Shown: positions 45,033 through 53,962 of the stretch, in pieces
How the letters are laid out: the number at the start of each line of letters is the position of its first letter
How positions within the stretch are numbered: position 1 is the stretch's first letter
Made by a program: the position numbers and the translations under genes
The notes under the pieces: model-generated
The model's database searches: none
Seen by the model: the letters and a program-made list of their open reading frames with translations, nothing else
What the model was told of the DNA's origin: nothing
Assembly (NCBI GenBank): GCA_032718475.1
Contig: JAUCBJ010002850.1
Span: forward strand, 1 to 53,962
Direction: 5' to 3'
Source: Nemertoderma westbladi
Lineage: Eukaryota; Xenacoelomorpha; Nemertodermatida; Nemertodermatidae
DNA: 53,962 bases

Positions 45033-47335
45033 GTAGGTTTACAAACCCGTACCAACGAACTCGGTAGGTTACAAACCCGTACCAACGAGCTCGGTAGGTT
45101 ACACACCCGTACCAACGAGCTCGGTAGATTACAAACCCGTACCAACGAACTCGGTAGGTTACAAATCCGTACCAACGAGCTCGGTAGGTTTACAAACCCG
45201 TACCAACGAGCTCGGTAGGTTTACAAACCCGTACCAACGAGCTCGGTAGGTTACAAACCCGTACCAACGAGCTCGGTAGGTTTACAAACCCGTACCAACG
45301 AGCTCGGTAGGTTTACAAACCCGTACCAACGAGCTCGGTAGATTACAAACCCGTACCAACGAGCTCGGTAGGTTACAAACCCGTACCAACGAGCTCGGTA
45401 GGTTACAAATCCGTACCAACGAGCTCGGTAGGTTTACAAACCCGTACCAACGAGCTCGGTAGGTTTACAAACCCGTACCAACGAGCTCGGTAGGTTACAA
45501 ACCCGTACCAACGAGCTCGGTAGGTTTACAAACCCGTACCAACGAACTCGGTAGGTTACAAACCCGTACCAACGAGCTCGGTAGGTTTACAAACCCGTAC
45601 CAACGAGCTCGGTAGGTTACAAACCCGTACCAACGAGCTCGGTAGGTTTACAAACCCGTACCAACGAGCTCGGTAGGTTACAAACCCGTACCAACGAGCT
45701 CGGTAGGTTACACACCCGTACCAACGAGCTCGGTAGGTTACAAACCCGTACCAACGAGCTCGGTAGGTTACACACCCGTACCAACGAGCTCGGTAGGTTA
45801 CAAACCCGTACCAACGAGCTCGGTAGGTTACAAATCCGTACCAACGAGCTCGGTAGGTTACAAACCCGTACCAACAAGCTCGGTAGATTACAAACCCGTA
45901 CCAATGAGCTCGGTAGGTTACAAACCCGTACCAACGAGCTCGGTAGGTTACAAACCCGTACCAACGAGCTCGGTAGGTTACACACCCGTACCAACGAGCT
46001 CGGTAGGTTTACAAACCCGTACCAACGAGCTCGGTAGGTTACAAACCCGTACCAACGAGCTCGGTAGGTTACAAACCCGTACCAACGAGCTCGGTAGGTT
46101 ACAAATCCGTACCAACGAGCTCGGTAGGTTACAAACCCGTACCAACGAGCTCGGTAGGTTACAAACCCGTACCAACGAGCTCGGTAGGTTACAAACCCGT
46201 ACCAACGAGCTCGGTAGGATTACAAACCCGTGCCAACGAGCTCGGTAGGCTTACAAACCCGTACCAACGAGCTCGGTAGGTTACAAACCCGTACCAACGA
46301 GCTCGGTAGGTTACAAACCCGTACCAACGAGCTCGGTAGGTTACAAACCCGTACCAACGAGCTCGGTAGGATTACAAACCCGTACCAACGAGCTCGGTAG
46401 GTTTACAAACCCGTACCAACGAGCTCGGTAGGTTACAAACCCGTACTTACGAGCTCGGTAGGTTACAAATCCGTACCAATGAGCTCGGTAGGATTACAAA
46501 CCCGTACCAACGAGCTCGGTAGGTTACAAACCCATACCAACGAGCTCGGTAGGTTACAAACCCGTACCAACGAGCTCGGTAGGTTACAAACCCGTACCAA
46601 CGAGCTCGGTAGGTTTACAAACCCGTACCAATGAGCTCGGTAGGTTACAAACCCGTACGAACGAGCTCGGTAGGTTACAAACCCGTACCAACGAGCTCGG
46701 TAGGTTACAAACCCGTACCAACGACCTCGGTAGGTTACAAACCCGTACCAACGAGCTCGGTAGGTTTACAAACCCGTACCAATGAGCTCGGTAGGTTACA
46801 AACCCGTACGAACGAGCTCGGTAGGTTACAAACCCGTACCAATGAGCTCGGTAGGTTACAAACCCGTACCAACGAGCTCGGTAGGTTTACAAACCCGTAC
46901 CAACGAGCTCGGTAGGTTACAAACCCGTACCAACGAGCTCGGTAGGTTACAAACCCGTACGAACGAGCTCGGTAGGTTACAAACCCGTACCAACGAGCTC
47001 GGTAGGTTACAAACCCGTACGAACGAGCTCGGTAGGTTACAAACCCGTACCAACGAGCTCGGTAGGTTACAAACCCGTACCAACGAGCTCGGTAGGTTAC
47101 AAACCCGTACCAACGAGCTCGGTAGGTTTACAAACCCGTACCAATGAGCTCGGTAGGTTACAAACCCGTACCAACGAGCTCGGTAGGTTTAAAAACCCGT
47201 ACCAATGAGCTCGGTAGGTTACAAACCCGTACCAACGAGCTCGGTAGGTTACAAACCCGTACCAACGAGCTCGGTAGGTTACAAACCCGTACCAACGAGC
47301 TCGGTAGGTTACAAACCCGTACCAACGATCTCTGT
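45033..47335 (+). repeat. 30-bp minisatellite built from the exon E splice donor (about 75 copies)
   Basis: The unit is CCAACGAGCTCG, GTAGGTTAC, AAACCCGTA. The exon E end CCAACGAGCTCG/GTAGGTTTAC (45021-45042) is itself unit 1, so exon sequence and donor are copied in every repeat. Most units keep GTAGGT; a few have GTAGAT. Units are 30 bp or 31 bp (GTAGGTTTAC, GTAGGATTAC). The last unit, near 47330, decays to GATCTCTGTATC. ORFs on both strands are spurious. Confidence 0.98.
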
Positions 47336-47831
47336 ATCTTTACATTCGCTTAATCACCCTCTATATTGATGGTATTCCTTATTCATTAGTAATTATTTAT
47401 TCATTATTATTATTTATTCATTACTTTTTAATGGTTTATTTTATTCAATTTACCCTTTATTGTCATTCCAATAATCTCCTAACCTGATTTATTTATTGAC
47501 ATTTAATTGTTAATCGTTTCTCAGGAATGTTTTCACTGAATCAACTGGTTGGAGTTATATTAGAACTCTACTATTTAAATCCATTTGATATCTAAGGGTG
47601 GGCTCGGAATCGTATAATGATAAGACTACATTTAACTAAACGTAAACATTTCTTACTAATTTTATTATCATTTTGATCACTCCAAAATTATAATTATAAT
47701 TAACAATTAACCCTATATTGTTATATTGTGTTAAGCTCTTCTAGTGTCTGTCAGCAGATAAGGTAAGGAAATATTCGTCATCTACTGAAGAATAGATTTT
47801 GTAATTTCTGTTGATTTGAATGATTGTTTGA
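47336..47831. other. Intron E spacer, AT-rich
   Basis: AT-rich sequence with ATTATTTATTCATT repeats near 47385-47425. No gene or RNA recognised. Confidence 0.65.
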
Positions 47832-50648
47832 TATAGGGTTATCATCCCATATGCTGGTTGGCCCATGGACTAGATAGAGGGTTATCAGTATCCCCTATGC
47901 TGGCTGGCCCATGGACTAGATAGAGGGTTATCAGTATCCCCTATGCTGGCTGGCCCATGGACTAGATAGAGGGTTATCAGTATCCCCTATGCTGGCTGGC
48001 CCATGGACTAGATAGAGGGTTATCATACCACCCCCTATGCTGGCTGGCCCATGGACTAGATAGAGGGTTATCAGTATCCCCTATGCTGGCTGGCCCATGG
48101 ACTAGATAGAGGGTTATCAGTATCCCCAATGCTGGCTGGCCCATGGACTAGATAGAGGGTTATCCCCTATGCTGGCTGGCCCATGGACTAGATAGAGGGT
48201 TATCAGTATCCCCTATGCTGGCTGGCCCATGGACTAGATAGAGGGTTATCAGTATCCCCTATGCTGGCTGTCCCATGGACTAGATAGAGGGTTATCAGTA
48301 TCCCCTATGCTGGCTGGCCCATGGACTAGATAGAGGGTTATCAGTATCCCCAATGCTGGCTGGCCCATGGACTAGATAGAGGGTTATCCCCTATGCTGGC
48401 TGGCCCATGGACTAGATAGAGGGTTATCAGTATCCCCTATGCTGGCTGGCCCATGGACTAGATAGAGGGTTATCAGTATCCCCTATGCTGGCTGGCCCAT
48501 GGACTAGATAGAGGGTTATCAGTATCCCCAATGCTGGCTGGCCCATGGACTAGATAGAGGGTTATCCCCTATGCTGGCTGGCCCATGGACTAGATAGAGG
48601 GTTATCAGTATCCCCTATGCTGGCTGGCCCATGGACTAGATAGAGGGTTATCAGTATCCCCTATGCTGGCTGTCCCATGGACTAGATAAGAGGTTTATCA
48701 TCCCCTATGCTGGCTGGCCCATGGACTAGATAGAGGGTTATCAGTATCCCCTATGCTGGCTGGCCCATGGACTAGATAGAGGGTTATCATACCATCCCCT
48801 ATGCTGGCTGGCCCATGGACTAGATAGAGGGTTATCATACCCTCCCCTATGCTGGCTGGCCCATGGACTAGATAGAGGGTTATCAGTATCCCCTATGCTG
48901 GCTGGCCCATGGACTAGATAGAGGGTTATCAGTATCCCCAATGCTGGCTGGCCCATGGACTAGATAGAGGGTTATCCCCTATGCTGGCTGGCCCATGGAC
49001 TAGATAGAGGGTTATCAGTATCCCCTATGCTGGCTGGCCCATGGACTAGATAGAGGGTTATCAGTATCCCCTATGCTGGCTGTCCCATGGACTAGATAGA
49101 GGTTTATCATCCCCTATGCTGGCTGGCCCATGGACTAGATAGAGGGTTATCATTGCCTATGCTGGCTGTCCCATGGACTAGATAGAGGGTTATCAGTATC
49201 CCCTATGCTGGCTGGCCCATTGACTAGATAGAGGGTTATCAGTATCCCCTATGCTGGCTGGCCCATGGACTAGATAGAGGGTTATCAGTATCCCCTATGC
49301 TGGCTGGCCCATGGACTAGATAGAGGTTTATCATCCCCTATAGAGGTTTATCATCCCCTATGCTGGCTGGCCCATGGACTAGATAGAGGGTTATCATCCC
49401 ATATGCTGGCTGGCCCATGGACTAGATAGAGGGTTATCAGTATCCCCTATGCTGGCTGGCCCATGGACTAGATAGAGGGTTATCAGTATCCCCTATGCTG
49501 GCTGGCCCATGGACTAGATAGAGGGTTATCAGTATCCCCTATAATGGCTGGCCCATGGACTAGATGGAGGGTTATCATTGCCTATGCTGGCTGTCCCATG
49601 GACTAGATAGAGGGTTATCAGTATCCCCTACGCTGGCTGGCCCATGGACTAGATAGAGGGTTATCAGTATCCCCTATGCTGGCTGGCCCATGGACTAGAT
49701 AGAGGGTTATCAGTATCCCCTATGCTGGCTGTCCCATGGACTAGATAGAGGTTTATCATCCCCTATGCTGGCTGGCCCATGGACTAGATAGAGGGTTATC
49801 AGTATCCCCTATGCTGGCTGGCCCATGGACTAGATATAGGGTTATCAGTATCCCCTATTCTGGCTGTCCCATGGACTAGATAGAGGTTTATCATCCCCTA
49901 TGCTGGCTGGCCCATGGACTAGATAGAGGGTTATCATCCCCTATGATGGCTGGCCCATGGACTAGATAGAGGGTTATCAGTATCCCCTATGCTGGCTGGC
50001 CCATGGACTAGATAGAGGGTTATCATTGTATCCCCTATGCAGGCTGGCCCATGGACTAGATAGAGGGTTATCAGTATCCCCTATGCTGGCGGGCCCATGG
50101 CCTAGATAGAGGGTTATCAGTATCCCCTATGATGGCTGGCCCATGGACTAGATAGAGGGTTATCAGTATCCCCTATGCTGGCTGGCCCATGGACTAGATA
50201 GAGGGTTATCCCCTATGCTGGCTGGCCCATGGACTAGATAGAGGGTTATCAGTATCCCCTATGCTGGCTGGCCCATGGACTAGATAGAGGGTTATCATCC
50301 CCTATGCTGGCTGGCCCATGGACTAGATAGAGGGTTATCAGTATCCCCAATGCTGGCCGGCCCATGGACTAGATAGAGGGTTATCATCCCCTATGCTGGC
50401 TGGCCCATGGACTAGATAGAGGGTTATCATCCCCTATGCTGGCTGGCCCATGGACTAGATAGAGGGTTATCCCCTATGCTGGCTGGCCCATGGACTAGAT
50501 AGAGGGTTATCAGTATCCCCTATGCTGGCTGGCCCATGGACTAGATAGAGGGTTATCAGTATCCCCAATGCTGGCCGGCCCATGGACTAGATAGAGGGTT
50601 ATCCCCTATGCTGGCTGGCCCATGGACTAGATAGAGGGTTATCATTGC
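47832..50648. repeat. 46-bp minisatellite array (about 62 copies)
   Basis: The unit is TATGCTGGCTGGCCCATGG, ACTAGATAGAGGGTTATC, AGTATCCCC. Shorter forms lack AGTATC or AGT (GGTTATCCCC, GGTTATCATCCCC), and some carry GGTTATCATACCATCCCC. Blocks of several units repeat in the same order between 48130 and 48680, and again after 48890, showing segmental duplication. No coding capacity. Confidence 0.97.
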
Positions 50649-52504
50649 CTCTCTTTGTTAATGAATAATAATAATAATTAAAATTTATTACAACATAATC
50701 CTATTTTATGAGTTATAATAATTTAATAAATATGCAATTTAAACGATTTGATGAACAACTGTAAATTTTGTATATTTATTCAATCTGTGGATTTTATAAC
50801 AAATAAGGGATGTAATCATTTAATTTATTAATTATTTAACAATTTTTTAATGTAATATTCCCCCCTCATTAACGACTTCAGTATGTTACACTGAACTTAT
50901 ATCTTTATAATATTAACGAAACTATTTCCAAATTAGCGTAATAGCGAATGTTTCCAAATAAAACCTTTAGTGAAAACCTTTTGGACCATGTGGCTTACTT
51001 GTTTATGTAATTTAATTTAATTACTTATCCTCATGTTTTCATTAAAAATATGAGTTTATAGCGTACAAATTCTTTTGTAATTCGGAAACACCATACGTTA
51101 TAGACCTGTTAAACTAATTGTGGTGGTGAACAAATCCGCATTTACCAGGAATTTAATTCTGAACTTCTAACTGAACCTAAAGTAAACATGAAAACATTTA
51201 AATTTAAATAAAAAATAAAAATTTAAATTTTTGCAAATTTACAATTTAATTTCAACTTGGTTATCCTTATAGAGGCCAGGGTGTAGTGATACTACTACAT
51301 GCCATTGGCTTTGTAATAATTTGTATCGTCACAAGGCCAACCTGGTAGTTAACTAACATTAGTTGCTAAGGAAAACTTATTTCGGTACTCAAAAGTAAGC
51401 ATATAATATAGGGAGACAAAACATTACAGAAAATAAAATATATATTTAAAATGCATTCATAGTTTGAGTCATTAGTTGTTCGTTATAATTGTTGTTAATT
51501 CTTCCTTAATTGTGTATCAATTTTACCCAGTAGTGTTGGTGGTTTTGTTATAATTGTTTGTAGTGACCTACTTGCAGCGAGCTAACTGAACTTCTAACGA
51601 AAGTAAATTATTTTGTTAACTACTCTTTTAAAACTAATTTGTTTTCATTAATGGTTTTTTATTAATGTTCTAGAACATTACTCACGCACCGTTAAACTTA
51701 TCTGTTTAAACTTTTCAGCAGCAACGTAACATATTACAAGAGGTTTGTTAAAATCTCTTTAATTAATCGTATATCTCTTAACTTTTCCCCCTCTCCCGTT
51801 TCTATGAATCAGTAGCTACATTAACAAATTTACCTAATTTGGTTTATTCAGAGGTCGAGGGGGAACATTTACGAGATTAGCGATGTTCTTATCTTAAACC
51901 TGCATGATCTTTTACGATCGTTTGCAATCTTTAACTTTACATTTCATGCTATGGAGATTACGATTGATCCCAAGTTTTCCAGACACCCTCTCGATTAAAC
52001 TAAGTTCTGTTACTTTCTTTACGTAGACTGGGGTTTTCTGACATTAATTTATCATTCAACTACATTTATCTATGATTATAAAAAATGTTCCCTAACGTCG
52101 ATGCTTTGATTGATTAGAGATGACATATTCATTGTCTTATAGTTGCTAGGTCGGTCTCGATGCCTTTTAAATAAAATTTAAAAAGATTTTCAGCATGGAA
52201 AACATTAAAAAATTATATTGCACCGGTACTTAGTTTTTGGGTTTACTACAATTTTCATTTATGTTTTTTTATATTAGACTTTAACTGTCTTGTGTTTTCT
52301 TGTGTTAATGTTTTATATTCAAACTTATAATTATGTATGTTGTTATTAATTAATCATGTTTCGCGCTACGTGTACTGGAATCTATATTAGATATACTTCT
52401 ATGGTAATCGATTTCATCAAACTTTATTATTTTATTACATTATACATTAAATTACATTTCATTATTCGTAATTAAACTTATTTAATAAAACTTTCTTCTA
52501 TTAG
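50649..52504. other. Intron E, 3' part, AT-rich unique sequence
   Basis: About 1.9 kb of AT-rich sequence, the longest repeat-free stretch of the window. No ORF or conserved motif stands out. It ends in CTTTCTTCTATTAG, the exon F acceptor. Confidence 0.65.
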
Positions 52505-52650
52505 ATTTCGACACGCGGTAATGCGAGGTGTCGTTGGCAAGAAAGCTCCGAAACCATCGCCACCCCTGGAAACTCGTCTGAGCGAACAAGCTAATAAATT
52601 TCTCAATCTCGTGGAGAAAATGAAAATGATAACCAAATTCCCAGGTTTAG
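52505..52650 (+). CDS. NCX: Na+/Ca2+ exchanger exon F: helical linker before Calx-beta
   Basis: An exon of 146 nt completing codon 383 (Arg), encoding residues 384-431 and giving one base to codon 432. The acceptor is TTCTTCTATTAG and the donor is TTTAG/GTGAGA at 52651. This donor is the one that leaves the phase required by exon G. The product FRHAVMRGVVGKKAPKPSPP (384-403), then a Leu/Lys-rich helix (NKFLNLVEKMKMITKFPGL), fits the end of the NCX linker ahead of the first Ca2+-binding domain. The open frame continues past 52650 into the intron to 52844, but that part is not protein-like (poly-G and Cys/Pro-rich). Confidence 0.9.
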
Positions 52651-53417
52651 GTGAGAAAAAATCAATAAACGAACTTGCGAAAAATTATGTACCTATCCAA
52701 TCCATGTTCCGGTCTGGGGGGGGGGGGGTACTTTACTTTGTTTTATACTTTGTCTGTCCGTTTGACTGTCAGTCTGCCTGTCCGTTAGTCTTTCCCCAAA
52801 TCAATAGAAAGCATACTATCCGGCTAAAAAAAATTCGTACATAGGTTACTTTGGTCGGTTTTTGGTCGGTGGCCCAAGTTAGCTTTGTCGTGTCTCTCCG
52901 TTATGCCTGTCAGTCTGTTCGTTAAAATATAACCGACAGCCACATTGACAGTTTGGAAGCCATAAAATGTGAAAACTGATATTCGAAATTAATTCTGCGA
53001 CCTTAGGAAATCCCCTTTACCTAAACTTTTAGCGAGCTGATATTTGTATTGTCAAATCACGGAGACGAGATATTAATTCACCGAAAAGGGATTCCGCCTA
53101 CCTCGCCAGTTGTCACTTTTGAGGTTTTTACTGTCTGTGAGATTTCCAGGAAAATGTCTCCGTTGAATTCTAATAACTGCTTCGCAATAAGCCAACAATT
53201 TTTATCTGCTCACCAGAAGGTATCTGATTGACTTAACAATTCCCCACCAATGTAATACTTTGGCTTTCTGCTGTTGGTAATAGGCGGCAATCTCACCGGA
53301 AGCTGCGACCTTCCGATATAATTACCTGCTGATTGACATATCGGCTCGACAAGTTGCATCCAATAATTGAGATTTTATTTGCTATGATTTTGTGCCGATG
53401 TTAAGAAGGTAACGTGT
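52651..53417. other. Intron F
   Basis: A short intron (1009 bp in all) with a run of about 12 G at 52717-52728 and a pyrimidine-rich CTGTCCG/CTGTCAG stretch near 52753-52790. No gene recognised. It is the only downstream intron here without a minisatellite. Confidence 0.7.
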
Positions 53418-53600
53418 GTGATGGCGTGGGATATTGTGGGCGCCACACTAACTCACAAAGCTGAGCACTCCATAAACATCCAACCCAACCGCCACGGGAT
53501 CGAACCTGGGATGCCCCCCCCCCCCCCCCCCCCCCGGCTAGAAGCACAGCGAGTGACCTGGTGGAGTTGTCCTAGTCGGGCAGCACCTAAGAGAACATTG
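53418..53600 (-). mobile_element. Probable tRNA-derived SINE fragment, minus strand
   Basis: On the minus strand 53496-53506 is GGTTCGATCCC, a perfect match to the RNA polymerase III B box. It is preceded by CACTCGCTGTGCTTCTAGCC and ACTCCACCAG, in tRNA-like order. A run of about 22 C (plus strand, 53514-53535) interrupts the tRNA-like part. The ends were not found. Confidence 0.6.
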
Positions 53601-53659
53601 AGTAACATTGTTTATCAACCGACCACGTTGTTATTTGACCACTTTTCTTTTTTCTTCAG

Positions 53660-53765
53660 ATTCTGACCTTCTTGCTGGGAAGGTGACAGTGTCTCTCCCG
53701 GCTCTTTCCGTTCTGTCCACCGAAGAATCCATCGACGTAGATATCGTATATCACAGAAAGAAAAC
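53660..53765 (+). CDS. NCX: Na+/Ca2+ exchanger exon G: start of the first Calx-beta domain
   Basis: An exon of 106 nt completing codon 432 (Asp), encoding residues 433-466 and giving two bases to codon 467. The acceptor is TTTTTTCTTCAG and the donor is AAAC/GTAAGT at 53766. The product ends VSLPALSVLSTEESIDVDIV then YHRKKT. This is the opening beta strands of a Calx-beta (CBD1) domain, the cytosolic Ca2+-sensing module of NCX proteins. It separates this gene from NCKX-type exchangers, which lack it. The Ca2+-coordinating acidic loops and the rest of the protein lie beyond the window. Confidence 0.92.
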
Positions 53766-53800
53766 GTAAGTATGACGTCACTCTGGTAAGGGATTGATGG

Positions 53801-53962
53801 AATTTTGGTAAAGTTTTTTTTTGTATCATTGATATAAATCTGTGACTAATTTTGGTAAAGTTTTTTTGTATCCTTGATATAAATCTGTGACTAATTTTGG
53901 TAAAGTTTTTTTGTATCCTTGATATAAATCTGTGATTAATTTTGGTTAAGTTTTTTTGTATC
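53801..53962. repeat. 45-bp minisatellite at the start of intron G
   Basis: At least three and a half units of 45 bp (TAATTTTGGTAAAG, TTTTTTTGTATC, CTTGATATAAATCTGTGAC) run off the right edge. The array begins about 35 nt after the exon G donor, so intron G follows the pattern of introns C and D. Confidence 0.95.

Noticed and set aside
52651-52844. Continuation of the exon F reading frame
   Set aside because: The donor GTGAGA at 52651 gives the exact phase required by exon G. The continuation runs into a G homopolymer and loses protein-like composition.

Overview
This is a eukaryotic, almost certainly invertebrate animal, genomic window. It holds the 5' half of one intron-rich gene on the + strand. 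The evidence is a chain of seven short exons with canonical GT/AG borders and compatible phases, separated by introns full of tandem repeats and transposon debris. Joined, the exons encode at least 466 residues of a Na+/Ca2+ exchanger (NCX/SLC8 family): TM1 (exon A), TM2-TM5 with the alpha-1 motifs GSSAPE and GSAAFN (exon B), a long basic Ser/Thr-rich cytoplasmic linker (exons C-F), and the start of the first Calx-beta Ca2+-binding domain (exon G). The gene runs off the right edge, so the second half (rest of Calx-beta, TM6-TM10) is missing. The species cannot be fixed. The protein is not vertebrate-like in detail; a marine invertebrate (cephalochordate, mollusc, cnidarian and similar) is plausible.

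Layout: 1-2547, 39-bp array. 2548-5332, upstream sequence with a small TIR element, a 3-copy 49-bp repeat and a dispersed TIR repeat. Exon A 5333-5613 (ATG at 5380). Intron A: 17-bp array, inverted repeats, degenerate transposon-like repeats, 14-bp array. Exon B 11710-12210. Intron B: 33-bp array that copies the exon B splice donor, 23-bp array, tRNA-SINE, 7.4-kb 28-bp array, minus-strand LINE debris, 40-bp array. Exon C 27502-27612. Intron C: GC-rich array split by a piggyBac-type non-autonomous element. Exon D 30859-31010. Intron D: 10.8-kb 25-bp array whose every unit resembles a 3' splice site, a G-run array, a LINE fragment. Exon E 44883-45032. Intron E: 30-bp array that copies the exon E splice donor, 46-bp array, AT-rich sequence. 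Exon F 52505-52650. Intron F: short, with a SINE. Exon G 53660-53765, then a new 45-bp array. By my boundaries about 34.7 kb (64%) of the window is tandem repeat.

The most striking observation is that the minisatellites are not placed at random relative to splicing. In introns B and E the first repeat unit is the real exon-intron boundary itself, so about 24 (intron B) and about 75 (intron E) extra 5' splice-site-like sequences follow the authentic donor. In intron D about 430 units each carry a pyrimidine-rich stretch ending in CAG. This looks like minisatellites born by duplication of splice junctions. The very long ORFs in the arrays are translations of repeats and are not genes.
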